The notes: a model not told the origin generated them from the sequence alone. A stretch of 64,000 bases of DNA from Halodesulfovibrio aestuarii DSM 17919 = ATCC 29578 (GCF_000384815.1 NZ_ARQF01000017.1:121874-185873); one strand, 5' to 3'; counted from the stretch's first letter, positions 27,018-35,710 are shown. Translations and numbers: made by a program.

Positions 27018-28190
27018 TTAGCCAAAAAGGATACGCGCAATTTTGCTTAGAGATTCTTCAAGAGTTTTTTCATCTACTGCGTAGGAAATGCGGATACAGT
27101 TATCATCACCGAAAGCAGCGCCCGGCACTAATGCAACACCGGCTTCTTCGAGCAGATACGTGCACAGAGCAGCAGAGTCCGGGTAGGTCTCATTGTACAG
27201 ACGATGAACATCCGGGAACAGATAGAACGCGCCTTGTGGTACAGGACAAACAACATTAGGCCATTTACCAATGATGCTCATGGCAAGGTCACGGCGTTTG
27301 CGGAAGGAAGCTCGCATGGAATCAACTACTTCAAAGCCGCCTGTAAGTGCTGCAACAGCACCTTTTTGTGCAAATGAGCAGACGTTGGATGTGGATTGTC
27401 CCTGAATTTTGCTCATTGCCTTGATAAGGTCAACATGAGCCAAAACGTAACCAATACGCCAGCCTGTCATTGCGAAACTTTTGGCAAGACCGTTTACTAT
27501 GCATACCTGTTCCGGGTATTTTTCCCACCATGTGGCAAGAGATGCGTGTTCTGCAGGTGCATATACAAGTTGGTCGTAAATTTCGTCGGAGATAATAAAG
27601 ATGTTGTGGCTGATAGCCCATTCAGCAATTGCGTCAATTTCTTTGCGGGAGTAAGCCGCTCCAGTTGGGTTGGACGGAGAGTTTAGCAGAAGTACAGCAG
27701 TTTTTTCCGTACGCGCAGCTTCAAGCTGTTCTACGGTAATTTTAAATCCTGCTTCAGCGGAGGCTGCGACAGCCACAGGCTTGCCCTCTGCAAGCTGAAC
27801 CATTGGCGGATAGCTTACCCAGTATGGGGCAGGAATGATAACTTCGTCCCCCGGATTAATAAGGCTTTGCAGCAGGTTAAAGAGAGCCTGTTTGCCGCCG
27901 TTTGTAATCATGGTGTGTTCTGCACGGGCTGAAGTGCCATACATGATATTGAAGTAATTGGCTACGGCAGTGCGAAGTTCAGGAAGACCCGGTACTGCAC
28001 CATATCTGGTAAAACCGTCGTCCAGTGCGCGCTTGCACGCGTCACGTACATAGTCTGGCGTTGGGAAATCAGGTTCGCCAACAGCAAGGCTGATAATTTC
28101 TTTTCCCTGTGCTTTCAGCTCAAGAGCTTTAGCGTTAACAGCCAAGGTAGCAGACGGTTTAAGTTGTGCGATACGGCTTGAAGTCTTCAT
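27018..28190 (-). CDS. aspC: Aspartate aminotransferase (class I fold, subgroup Ib)
   Basis: 390 residues. PLP-binding features are NGGKQALFNLLQSLI, LLNSPSNPTGAAYSRKEI, FIISDEIYDQLVY and the Schiff-base lysine in VNGLAKSFAMTGWRIGY, with C-terminal RISYAV carrying the substrate-carboxylate arginine. ATG 28190 has GAGAGG seven bases upstream and matches the family N-terminus (SSRIAQLKPSATLAV); the upstream start at 28277 adds an implausible extension. Prephenate or other amino acid activity cannot be excluded. It is monocistronic and divergent from sfsA. Confidence 0.92.
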   Translation of the reverse strand: MKTSSRIAQLKPSATLAVNAKALELKAQGKEIISLAVGEPDFPTPDYVRDACKRALDDGFTRYGAVPGLPELRTAVANYFNIMYGTSARAEHTMITNGGKQALFNLLQSLINPGDEVIIPAPYWVSYPPMVQLAEGKPVAVAASAEAGFKITVEQLEAARTEKTAVLLLNSPSNPTGAAYSRKEIDAIAEWAISHNIFIISDEIYDQLVYAPAEHASLATWWEKYPEQVCIVNGLAKSFAMTGWRIGYVLAHVDLIKAMSKIQGQSTSNVCSFAQKGAVAALTGGFEVVDSMRASFRKRRDLAMSIIGKWPNVVCPVPQGAFYLFPDVHRLYNETYPDSAALCTYLLEEAGVALVPGAAFGDDNCIRISYAVDEKTLEESLSKIARILFG

Positions 28191-28478
28191 GCGTTGCCTC
28201 TCTCTAAAATAAAATTTATGCATATATGGTCGACGTATCAATAAGCCTGAAAGTACACCGGAAGTAGCTGTTGGCAACAGTCAGAAAAGAACTGTTGTGT
28301 AGTTCTTCCATAACAATTGTTGATAACTGAATGCATTACCATGCAGTGTGGTTAAACAAAAATTATGATGTGTTCTAGCTTTCTGCGGAGTACCAGTTAA
28401 CAACACACATGTAAACTTTTAGAACCGGTTTCTTTACCCAATTTTTTGGTAATCAAATAAAAAAGATATAGGAAGCTC

Positions 28479-29219
28479 ATGTCTGTAGAAGAACCACTTA
28501 TTTTATATCCAGAAGGGTGCATTGTTGGTTCCTTTGTCCGCCGCGTTAAAAGATTCAGTGTTGAAATTCTTGTGGATGGAGAATCTGTCTGGATACATTC
28601 TAATAATACCGGCTCAATGATGGGACTGTTGCGGCAGGGCTCACCCATTTTAGCTTCCCCCGCTGCGAATCCCGATAGAAAACTTAAGTGGACGCAGGAA
28701 GCGGTCGGGTTGAACATGGCAACTGGAATAAATTGGGTAGGGGTAAACACCCAGACACCGAATAAAATGCTTAAAGCTGCTTTTGAAGCGGGCAGACTGC
28801 ATTGGGGGGAAGGCTATACTGTCTTTAAAAGCGAGGCGAAAATCGGTGACAGTCGTGCAGATGGCGTGTTGCGGACAGAAGATGATTCTTTGCCCCCGCT
28901 TTGGATAGAATGTAAAAACGTGACCATGGTAGAAGATGAAGTTGCTTGTTTTCCTGACGCAGTAACCGAACGCGGGCGAAAGCATCTTAACAATATGATT
29001 AATGTGGTGAAGCAGGGACATCGCGCAGCGTTTTTTTATCTTATTCAGCGTCCGGACGGGCATTGCTTTGCGCCGGCAGATATTATTGATCCGGCATATG
29101 CAGAGCTTTTTTATGAGGCTATTGAACTAGGTGTTGAGGTCTATCCGTATAGAGCAACTGTCACAGAAGCAGGCATTGTACTTGGAGAGCTACTTCCTGT
29201 TAACCCCAAAGCTTTTTAG
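28479..29219 (+). CDS. sfsA: SfsA family protein (sugar fermentation stimulation)
   Basis: 246 residues. SfsA signatures are [39 protein letters not shown]-like [12 protein letters not shown], and the nuclease-like core [20 protein letters not shown] / [11 protein letters not shown]. The family has an OB-like DNA-binding part and a restriction-endonuclease-like fold; its biological role is unsettled. The start is preceded by AGGAAG. It lies alone, divergent from aspC. Confidence 0.93.
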   Translation: MSVEEPLILYPEGCIVGSFVRRVKRFSVEILVDGESVWIHSNNTGSMMGLLRQGSPILASPAANPDRKLKWTQEAVGLNMATGINWVGVNTQTPNKMLKAAFEAGRLHWGEGYTVFKSEAKIGDSRADGVLRTEDDSLPPLWIECKNVTMVEDEVACFPDAVTERGRKHLNNMINVVKQGHRAAFFYLIQRPDGHCFAPADIIDPAYAELFYEAIELGVEVYPYRATVTEAGIVLGELLPVNPKAF

Positions 29220-29282
29220 CAGCGTCTAGTGTGTTAACTACAGAGCATTTCAGAGTTAGATAGTATTTTTACTCAGTAATTA

Positions 29283-30233
29283 TTAATTTAGAATAAGCTG
29301 AACGCCGACAGCGTCGCCTTCTGCAAACTGGGCAGTGAAACCGTACACTGTGAGTTCGGAATTCTGTATTTGCAGGGTATATTTTACGTAGTGTCCACCA
29401 AATTGCACACGGGTGATGCGAGCTTCTGTTCCTTGTTTCAAGGTAAGTTGTTCTGGTCTGATGATGGCGTATTCTCGTCCATTTGGGATTATGGATGCGG
29501 GAATATTAAGGCGGGCGCATAGTTCTGGTGTCAAAATGTTTACAGGACCTAGGAACCGCGCCACTTCAATGGAGTCTGGAGAATTGTATAGTGCGGATGG
29601 CGTGTCGAACTGCTCCAGTTTTCCATTGAGCATGATGCCGATTTTATCGGACATTGCGAAGGCTTCTTCAAGGTCGTGGGTGACACTGATAGTCGTAATT
29701 CCAAACTCTTTCTGCGTATTTCGGATAAACTCTGCAGTTTCCATTTTGAGGTTGCGGTCAAGATTCGCAAATGGTTCATCAAGCAGTAATACAGCAGGGT
29801 TAACCACCATAGCTCGAGCTATGGCGACACGTTGTTTTTGTCCTGCGGAAAGCTGTATGGGGTACTGGTTTTGTTTGTTAGAAAGATGGAAAAAATCAAG
29901 AATGGTGCTTACCCGCGCTGTAATCTGGTGTGCTGGTACTTTTCGCGCTTTTAAGGCGAACGCTGTATTTTCGAAGACTGTAAGGCTCGGGAAAAGCAAG
30001 TAATCTTGAAACACCATAATAATGGGATTGTCTTTAGATGGCGGTGTTTGAAATGTAATTGATCCGCTGTCCTGTTCCTCTAGTCCGGCAAGAATTCGTA
30101 ATAGGGTGGTTTTTCCCACACCGGATGGGCCGATCAGGGAAACGATGTCTCCTTTATCCACAGAAAAAGAGACATTGGAGAGCACAGGCTTTTCGTTATA
30201 TTTTTTACAAAGGGAATCTATTGTAAAAACCAT
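29283..30233 (-). CDS. ABC transporter ATP-binding protein with C-terminal TOBE-like domain
   Basis: 316 residues. Walker A is LIGPSGVGKTTLLRILAGLE, the Q-loop VFQDYLLFPSLT, the signature LSAGQKQRVAIARAM (LSAGQ rather than LSGGQ), Walker B LLLDEPFANLD and the H-loop SVTHDLEEA. The last ~90 residues resemble the TOBE_2 domain of sugar/spermidine/iron importers. No permease or binding protein is encoded nearby. Its start overlaps by 16 bases the kinase-like gene upstream, so the two are co-translated. The substrate cannot be assigned. Confidence 0.9.
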   Translation of the reverse strand: MVFTIDSLCKKYNEKPVLSNVSFSVDKGDIVSLIGPSGVGKTTLLRILAGLEEQDSGSITFQTPPSKDNPIIMVFQDYLLFPSLTVFENTAFALKARKVPAHQITARVSTILDFFHLSNKQNQYPIQLSAGQKQRVAIARAMVVNPAVLLLDEPFANLDRNLKMETAEFIRNTQKEFGITTISVTHDLEEAFAMSDKIGIMLNGKLEQFDTPSALYNSPDSIEVARFLGPVNILTPELCARLNIPASIIPNGREYAIIRPEQLTLKQGTEARITRVQFGGHYVKYTLQIQNSELTVYGFTAQFAEGDAVGVQLILN

Positions 30234-31234
30234 TCAAGATTGTCCAGATAGCGTTCAATTGTTGCAAATGTGTCGTTGTTTTTCAGAGCACGATCTTTTT
30301 TGGTGTATTCGTACCATGCCATGTAACACCACGATAATCCCCTAAGGATGATTGTCTTTTCTAGTATTCCTGTAAGAATGGCAAGCTCTTCTACTGAGTG
30401 ATCTAATTTTGCGTACTCTTTGTAACGCGATAGAAAGTGATGGCGGTGTTCAGGTGTGGCGATAAAGTCTGTTTTCCACAACGTGGTTGTTGGAACAATA
30501 AAATGGCCAAGATCTTGATAGCGGCTTGAAACCACCGCTTTTTCCCAGTCCACGAGATGTGCTGTATTGCGTTCTCGGTTAATGATAAAGTTACCGGAAT
30601 TAACCTCGGTATTTACTATAACCTGCTTTTCTGCCGCAAAGGCTGGAGCATATTGTTCACCGAGTTTGGCGATTCTTTTACTGTACTTTTCAAGGCTGCG
30701 ACGGACTGCTGTTTTGGGGTGATCGTTGAAACGCGCAAGCAGGCCCAGAGATTCTGTCACAATATCTGCTACAGGATTTAGTTGATGCACAAAGCAATCT
30801 TGTTCGGGGACAGGCTGGGTGTGGACAGCTGCAAAAATTTTTGCGGCACGATCTAAATCTTGCGTGTAATCAAGAGGCGTTCCCGGAAGGTATTCCATGA
30901 GCAACACACCACGATCAAAGACTGAATTAAAATTTCCAGCGTTTGTATCTTCAAAATATGGAATTGGGGTCACTGTTGAGTTTTCGAGCGCGGAAAGTAT
31001 ATTAAATTCATATCGGATCTGCTCTGAATTTAACCCCAGCTGGCTTCCGTGATTAATGCGGAAGACAAAATGATTTTTGGGGGCGAGATTTTTTTGCGTT
31101 GTGCCGGTGATTATCCAGTTTTCATTATATTCACCTGCTGCAAGGAATGAGACGTCGGAAAGACTGTGACACTGGAGTTTTTCAAGCCAGCCTGAAGAGT
31201 GTAGGTAGCTGGCGATAATATTTTTTTTATCCAT
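30218..31234 (-). CDS. Aminoglycoside/choline phosphotransferase-fold protein with altered catalytic loop
   Basis: 338 residues of the APH/choline-kinase superfamily. The N-lobe contains FVFRINHGSQLGLNSEQIRY and YEFNILSAL, and MEYLPGTPLDY is the hinge. The catalytic loop, usually HxDxxxxN, reads NTEVNSGN (208-215): His is Asn and the catalytic Asp is Glu. The metal-binding DFG-equivalent Asp is present in LVDWEKAV (D229). It may phosphorylate a small molecule, or be a pseudokinase or binding subunit for the ABC ATPase whose gene it overlaps. It is not an antibiotic-resistance gene on any evidence here. Confidence 0.8.
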   Translation of the reverse strand: MDKKNIIASYLHSSGWLEKLQCHSLSDVSFLAAGEYNENWIITGTTQKNLAPKNHFVFRINHGSQLGLNSEQIRYEFNILSALENSTVTPIPYFEDTNAGNFNSVFDRGVLLMEYLPGTPLDYTQDLDRAAKIFAAVHTQPVPEQDCFVHQLNPVADIVTESLGLLARFNDHPKTAVRRSLEKYSKRIAKLGEQYAPAFAAEKQVIVNTEVNSGNFIINRERNTAHLVDWEKAVVSSRYQDLGHFIVPTTTLWKTDFIATPEHRHHFLSRYKEYAKLDHSVEELAILTGILEKTIILRGLSWCYMAWYEYTKKDRALKNNDTFATIERYLDNLEWFLQ

Positions 31235-31349
31235 ATATGTTGTTTCTTCTTAAGCTGATTATTGATGCGCGAAAGTATAGCAGAAAAAGTGTCTAGATGT
31301 GGAAAATACATTTATCATGGAAAAGTAGTTGGTTAGATTGTGTACTTGG

Positions 31350-31367
31350 GTGGGAGGATCCTCCCAC
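31350..31367. promoter_or_regulatory. Perfect 18-bp palindrome upstream of the DksA-like gene
   Basis: GTGGGAGGATCCTCCCAC is fully self-complementary and is followed by GGATTTTTG. As RNA it gives a 7-bp stem with a GATC loop. No gene is terminated here on the plus strand. It could be an operator or an attenuator in the leader of the gene starting at 31427. Confidence 0.45.
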
Positions 31368-31426
31368 GGATTTTTGTTATTCATTCCATCCTTTCTGCAA
31401 TTTATTTCCAATAGTAGAGCAATGAT

Positions 31427-31759
31427 ATGCAAGAAATTCAAAAAGAAGCACTCGTGCAGAAAATGCACGCGGAAGTTGGTCGTTTGAAAATGGAAGTTGA
31501 CAGGCTGAAGGAAATTACAGGGCCTGTTGCACCTGACGACGCTATCGGTAGGCTTTCACGCATGGACAATATAGTGAATAATAGCGTCAATAAAGCTGCT
31601 TTGTCCAAAGCGCAATCACGTCTTGCCGGGTTGGAATATGTTTTGCGAAAGGTTGATGACCCGGAATTCGGGTACTGTATGGAGTGTGGAGCACCTATTC
31701 CGCATGCCCGTCTGATGGCAATACCGGGGGCGACTTTGTGCGTTAACTGCGCAGAATAG
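31427..31759 (+). CDS. DksA/TraR-type C4 zinc-finger protein
   Basis: 110 residues. An N-terminal coiled-coil (EVGRLKMEVDRLKEITGPVA) is followed by a C-terminal zinc finger YCMECGAPIPHARLMAIPGA ending TLCVNCAE. This matches short DksA-like regulators that reach through the RNA polymerase secondary channel. It is shorter than E. coli DksA (151). The ribosome site is weak (TAGAGC). It is flanked by a palindrome upstream and a hairpin terminator downstream, so it is monocistronic. Confidence 0.88.
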   Translation: MQEIQKEALVQKMHAEVGRLKMEVDRLKEITGPVAPDDAIGRLSRMDNIVNNSVNKAALSKAQSRLAGLEYVLRKVDDPEFGYCMECGAPIPHARLMAIPGATLCVNCAE

Positions 31760-31777
31760 AAAAGATACAAAAAGACT

Positions 31778-31815
31778 ATAGCCGCGCACCAGAGACCCCT
31801 CTGATGCGCGGCTAT
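31778..31815 (+). terminator. Terminator of the DksA-like gene
   Basis: ATAGCCGCGCA (31778-31788) pairs perfectly with TGCGCGGCTAT (31805-31815), with inner CAGA/TCTG. The T-tract is short (TTAT). Confidence 0.7.
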
Positions 31816-31954
31816 TTATCTGCTGCGGGGACAACAGATACCGTAGCCAGTGGCATACACCAAAAGCACGTTGAATTGTGTACGTCGTTACTACATCTTT
31901 TCATGAAGTTTGTACTCTTTTTCCGTGAATGGAATAGAAAGCATCGCAAACGGT

Positions 31955-31990
31955 CTATAACCATCTAAGGTTATAGTGTAATCTTTTTTT
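31955..31990 (+). terminator. Second terminator-like hairpin
   Basis: An 8-bp perfect stem with loop ATCTAA, followed by TGTAATC and T7. No annotated gene ends immediately before it. Confidence 0.45.
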
Positions 31991-32192
31991 ATGTTTAATT
32001 TCCTGAACTATTATTCGGGCCTACTGTTCATCTTCTTTATGATGCTTTTGAGTGAGTAATCTTTTTGTTGTAATATGACATAGTAGCCCACTTAGATGAT
32101 AAGTTCTAGATTTCGATGTTCCCCGTATGATAGTTTATGGTAATTTCGTGCTTAAATTAAAACATACAAAGCACTTCGGGGGAAAAGTCGCT

Positions 32193-32630
32193 ATGCTTTA
32201 TTCTGTTGAAGAAATTGACAAAGAGCATGAACTGTATGAGCCGACTGTGGCAATGCGACGGGTGGATTTATATCCGGTGGGACGGGTAACCCGTTCTTAC
32301 ATTCAGGATGAGTTGGAAGATGAAAGCACACTGCTGGTTGCCGTGAAAAATAGAAAACTTTTAGGTTGCAGTAGGCTTACATTATTGGGTGAAACAATGA
32401 AGCTTTCACACATGGTCGTAGGCGAAGGGTATAGGTTAACAGGTGTCGGCTCCTCGCTTATGCGAAAAATTTTCAAACTATCAAAACAGATGGGTGCTAA
32501 AAAAATCCAACTAGAATCTATTCCGGAAGCAGTGCCTTTTTTTGAACGTTTTGGTTTTGTTGTGGTTGGAGAACAAAAGATTCTTGACCTGCTTGATTTG
32601 CCTGCTCTGGATATGGAGCGGGAGTTGTAA
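32193..32630 (+). CDS. GNAT-family N-acetyltransferase
   Basis: 145 residues. The acetyl-CoA binding region reads KLSHMVVGEGYRLTGVGSSL followed by MRKIF (a V-x-x-x-x-x-x-G-x-G arrangement), and the C-terminal strand has AVPFFERFGFVVVGEQ. The ATG at 32193 has GGGGGA nine bases upstream; an ATG at 32127 would add 22 residues but has no ribosome site. The substrate is unknown. It is followed by a strong hairpin. Confidence 0.8.
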   Translation: MLYSVEEIDKEHELYEPTVAMRRVDLYPVGRVTRSYIQDELEDESTLLVAVKNRKLLGCSRLTLLGETMKLSHMVVGEGYRLTGVGSSLMRKIFKLSKQMGAKKIQLESIPEAVPFFERFGFVVVGEQKILDLLDLPALDMEREL

Positions 32631-32678
32631 CCGGTAGCTAGTAGCTTTTGGGTTTAGGCAAAAGTAGCGTTGGGCATT

Positions 32679-32724
32679 TTGTAAAGGGTAATTTCCTTTG
32701 GGGGGTACCCTTTACAATCTTTTA
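32679..32724 (+). terminator. Terminator of the GNAT gene
   Basis: TTGTAAAGGGTA (32679-32690) and TACCCTTTACAA (32706-32717) form a perfect 12-bp stem with a 15-base loop, followed by TCTTTT. Confidence 0.75.
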
Positions 32725-32738
32725 AGATCTCCTTTCAT

Positions 32739-32975
32739 GTGCCGAAAGGGGGTCTTTATTTATTGAAATTGATTTTACGGTGCTCTGAAAAGGAACAAGC
32801 ATGGATAGCTGTATTGCAGCGTATCCATGCTTGTGTTGTCCCCTCAAAGATCCAAGTTGTGGAAAGGATCAATGAAGTTCCGTTAGGCGATTTAGTTGTG
32901 TGTTGGTTTGTGAGACCGCGTTCTTCATACCATGTTCACATACTTCACCCAAGCACTATCGGCCAATTTAGGTAG
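32739..32975 (+). CDS. Small hypothetical protein (uncertain)
   Basis: 78 codons from GTG; a TTG at about 32763 preceded by GGGGG is an alternative start. The product (IHACVVPSKIQVVERINEVP, then LGDLVVCWFVRPRSSYHVHI) has protein-like composition but no recognised family. It lies just after the GNAT terminator and is convergent with the receiver-domain gene. It may be a real small protein or chance. Confidence 0.35.
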   Translation: MPKGGLYLLKLILRCSEKEQAWIAVLQRIHACVVPSKIQVVERINEVPLGDLVVCWFVRPRSSYHVHILHPSTIGQFR

Positions 32976-33038
32976 CTCTGGTGAAAGTTATAATGAAAAT
33001 AACAAGCTCTAACGAGTTTCCGGTCTTTTTTGGCATGC

Positions 33039-33461
33039 CTACCTATTTGAAATGATAGTTTTTTGGGGGTGCTGATGCTTGGCAACACAAAGTTCCGCAG
33101 AAACAGTTTCAATAAATTCTGTAGGAGTGAACGGCTTGGGGATGAAACGGGCAATTCCACTGCGAAGTGTATTCATAATATACTGGAGAGAAATGACATC
33201 TCCCATGACCAAAATTGGTGTTGTTGGATTGGGCGTTTTTTGTACCAATGACACAAACTCCACAGCCGTCATTTTCTGTGGTGGAGTATCTATGATTATG
33301 GGGTCAGTTATTATGGCGTCGAAGGTAGAGGATTCAAGCGCAGTAAGTGCAGAAGGCAGACTTTCACAGCAGGTGGGGGTATAACCCGCGGCAGTGAGGA
33401 GCAGTAACAGTTGCACCTGTTCCGCAAGAGAGCTTGTGATAACTAATATTTTTTTTTCCAT
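33039..33461 (-). CDS. Degenerate response-regulator receiver domain protein
   Basis: 140 residues with only a receiver fold. A candidate phospho-acceptor (DAIITDPIIID) and the conserved Lys (RFIPKPF) are present. The N-terminal acidic pair that coordinates Mg2+ is missing: the strand reads KILVITSSLAEQ instead of the usual V-D-D/E. It is probably a pseudo-receiver or a protein regulated other than by phosphorylation. The start at 33461 follows AAGGAAAGG. There is no output domain and no adjacent kinase. Confidence 0.78.
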   Translation of the reverse strand: MEKKILVITSSLAEQVQLLLLLTAAGYTPTCCESLPSALTALESSTFDAIITDPIIIDTPPQKMTAVEFVSLVQKTPNPTTPILVMGDVISLQYIMNTLRSGIARFIPKPFTPTEFIETVSAELCVAKHQHPQKTIISNR

Positions 33462-33539
33462 ATGCCTTTCCTTCAAAAAGAGTGAGGATAAGTATATGGC
33501 GTTTTAAGTAATATGTAGAACTGTATAGTGTAGATAATA

Positions 33540-33566
33540 AGCCCCCTTTGCCGAGCTCAGGGGGCT
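33540..33566. terminator. Hairpin downstream of the tatD repeat
   Basis: AGCCCCCT (33540-33547) and AGGGGGCT (33559-33566) form a perfect 8-bp stem. On the minus strand it is followed by TTATTATC, a weak T-tract, so it may end the tatD transcript. Confidence 0.5.
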
Positions 33567-33620
33567 ATTCACTTGAAACCGTAAAAGTCATCTGGGGACA
33601 GTACTTTTCGTGTAATCGAA

Positions 33621-33677
33621 ATCAAGAAAGGGGACAGAGCTTGCGGGGATGCAAAGGACTGCCAACTTGCCCGTCGA
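33621..33677 (-). repeat. Gene-end repeat, type 1
   Basis: On the minus strand it reads CGACGGGCAAGTTGGCAGTC and continues with CCTTTGCATCCCCGCAAG and GTCCCC. This aligns with the members at 55741-55796 and 56795-56850. It lies about 55 bases beyond the tatD stop. Confidence 0.55.
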
Positions 33678-33730
33678 AGATAAAGAAAATTTGTTCGAAG
33701 AGCCGCAGAATCGCCAGCGGCTGACCCGTT

Positions 33731-34555
33731 CTATAACCCAAAAAAGCGGATTGCGTTGTTGCCGCAGGTTGTCCAGAGCTCTTCGGTATCAATACCGAGT
33801 TCTTTGGCAACACATTCTGCTGTAAATACTGTGTAGGCTGGCTCGTTACGCTTTCCGCGGTAAGGAACAGGCGTAAGATACGGGCAGTCTGTTTCTATAA
33901 GCATGCGATCCAGAGGGATAACTTTGAGTGCTTCGCGTGCTTCTTCATTTTTTGGATATGTCACCGTACCCGGAATAGAGAGATACCATCCGTTCTTAAT
34001 AATGCGTTCAGCAAGCTCTGCGTCACCGCCAAAGCAATGCCAGAGCACGGGATAGTCTACAAAACCTTCTGCTTCCAACACGTCGATAGTATCTTCTGCT
34101 GCATCTCTTGAATGAATGATGACACGGGTATTAAGCTCTTTTGCTAAATGAAGTTGCTTAATAAAAATGTCTTTTTGATTTTCACGTGGGAAATGATCCC
34201 AGTAATAATCCAGCCCAATTTCACCGATACCACGAAGCCTGCTGTCTTCAGCGAAGGCTGCACGCATAGCATTTAGCTCTGCATCAGTGCATTGATCCAC
34301 GTGGCTTGGGTGTGTGCCGAGAATGAAGAAGACTTCGTCATGCTGTTCAAAAAGGTGACGGTTGTTCTTCCATGCTTCATGCCCAAGGAATACGTTGCAG
34401 ATATAGCGCACTCCGGATTCTTTTGCGCGTTTCAGCACCTCTTCAATGTCGGAAGAGAACGGCGGTAGGTCGAGATGTGCGTGAGACTCGACACCGGTAT
34501 ACGGCAGCGCAAGGCTTTGCGGTAATGGCGCCGGTTTAGATTTTTTTTTACCCAT
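33731..34555 (-). CDS. tatD: TatD family metal-dependent hydrolase
   Basis: 274 residues. Metal ligands are recognisable in VESHAHLDLPPF, GIGEIGLDYYWDHFPRENQK, VIIHSRDAAEDTIDVL, VLWHCFGGDAELAERI and ETDCPYLTPVPYRGKRNEPA. This is the TatD/YcfH class of TIM-barrel DNases and deacylases. The N-terminal 20 residues are Lys/Pro-rich and extra to the fold. It is downstream of cheV but separated by a strong terminator. A gene-end repeat follows. Confidence 0.93.
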   Translation of the reverse strand: MGKKKSKPAPLPQSLALPYTGVESHAHLDLPPFSSDIEEVLKRAKESGVRYICNVFLGHEAWKNNRHLFEQHDEVFFILGTHPSHVDQCTDAELNAMRAAFAEDSRLRGIGEIGLDYYWDHFPRENQKDIFIKQLHLAKELNTRVIIHSRDAAEDTIDVLEAEGFVDYPVLWHCFGGDAELAERIIKNGWYLSIPGTVTYPKNEEAREALKVIPLDRMLIETDCPYLTPVPYRGKRNEPAYTVFTAECVAKELGIDTEELWTTCGNNAIRFFGL

Positions 34556-34650
34556 TGAATATATCCTGCTGCAAACTGGCTATTGCCAGCCTTAATGTTC
34601 TTCGAGCCGCTGATTATGATAATGTTGAAGCGGTCTGTCCATAGAAATAA

Positions 34651-34684
34651 AAAAGGGTGGAGCAATTGCTCCACCCTTTTGTTT
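34651..34684. terminator. Terminator between cheV and tatD
   Basis: AAAAGGGTGGAGCAA joined to TTGCTCCACCCTTTT is a perfect 30-base palindrome with A- and T-tract ends, functional in both directions. Confidence 0.85.
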
Positions 34685-34702
34685 TCGTATTAGAGTCAGA
34701 AA

Positions 34703-35656
34703 TTATGCAGACTGTTGACGGCGCTCTTCGATTAGCTCGATGGCGCGCTGTGCAAGCAGAGTTACTTCCGGCTTTGATACCTGCATATCTGCACCAACGG
34801 ATTCGCCTTTGTGGCGCAGTTTATCCGTAATGAGTGAGGAGAACAGGATAACCGGCAGTTTTCCGAGAACGGAGTCTTCCTTGATTGCCTTGCAAAGGGA
34901 GTGACCATCCATTGCAGGCATTTCAATATCGGAGACTACTACCTGAACGTAGTCAGTGAGCGGCCTGTTATTCTCTTCGGCGATAGATTTGAGCTGACGC
35001 AGCCTGTCCCATGCCTCTTTACCGTTGTTGTGTGCTTCAACCTGAAAATTAGCTTTTTCCAAAAGGTCGGTAAGCATTTCACGAATAAGACCGGAGTCAT
35101 CGGTGATCAATGCACGGCGGCTTTCGCCGTCTTCCCAGTCGATTGCGTCATCAAGTTTGAGTGCAAGTTCCGGATTCAAGTTAGCAACAATTCTTTCGAG
35201 GTCGAGCAGGAAAATGATACGGTCATTAATTTTAACGACACCGGTAATGGACTGTCCGCTTAAATTAGAAACGTAGCTGCTTGGCGGTTCAACCTCTTCC
35301 CAGCTGATGCGATGAATACGGTTGACACCGGATACCTGGAACGCGGTACATACGTTGTTGAATTCTGTTACAATAACTTTTGGTGGTTCTGTTTCTTCAC
35401 GGTGTTTTCCAAGCCACATAGACAGGTCAACAAGCGGGATAACCTGTGAACGGAGGTTAAAAGCACCTAAAATACAGGAATGACCGCTTTCAGGTAGTTC
35501 TGTTACGGTAGGCATTCTGATAATTTCGAGCACCTTCGCTACGTTTACTCCGTAGTAACCGCGATAGTTGGTGCCGTCTATCTCAAGTTCATCCAAGAAA
35601 AATTCAACAATTTCCAGCTCGTTGGTGCCGGACTCTAAAAGTATGTTTGTCTGCAT
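34703..35656 (-). CDS. cheV: CheV chemotaxis coupling protein (CheW-receiver fusion)
   Basis: 317 residues. The N-terminal CheW domain (about 15-165) includes YYGVNVAKVLEIIRMPTVTE, ILGAFNLRSQVIPLVDLSMW and FLLDLERIVANLNPEL. A receiver domain follows, with acid pair in ALITDDSGLIREML, phospho-acceptor Asp in VVVSDIEMPAMDG and the family's VSKPEV lysine. It couples receptors to CheA and may act in adaptation or as a phosphate sink. It is monocistronic here; the rest of the che operon is outside the window apart from cheY and the MCP gene. Confidence 0.94.
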   Translation of the reverse strand: MQTNILLESGTNELEIVEFFLDELEIDGTNYRGYYGVNVAKVLEIIRMPTVTELPESGHSCILGAFNLRSQVIPLVDLSMWLGKHREETEPPKVIVTEFNNVCTAFQVSGVNRIHRISWEEVEPPSSYVSNLSGQSITGVVKINDRIIFLLDLERIVANLNPELALKLDDAIDWEDGESRRALITDDSGLIREMLTDLLEKANFQVEAHNNGKEAWDRLRQLKSIAEENNRPLTDYVQVVVSDIEMPAMDGHSLCKAIKEDSVLGKLPVILFSSLITDKLRHKGESVGADMQVSKPEVTLLAQRAIELIEERRQQSA

Positions 35657-35710
35657 GGCGTTCTCCGGTGCGTGGTTCTAGTTCGCGCAGACTTATAAAA
35701 AAGTGTACTT

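Larger units (their letters stand above)
31760..32192. other. 433-base gap between the DksA-like and GNAT genes; two hairpins
   Basis: Besides the terminator at 31778-31815, a second stem, CTATAACC (31955-31962) / GGTTATAG (31969-31976), is followed within ten bases by a T7 run. The ~170 bases between could be a small transcript; otherwise nothing is recognisable. Confidence 0.4.

Noticed and set aside
30218..31234. Annotation as an aminoglycoside resistance kinase
   Set aside because: The catalytic His-x-Asp motif is replaced, and the gene is coupled to an ABC ATPase in a chromosomal housekeeping context.
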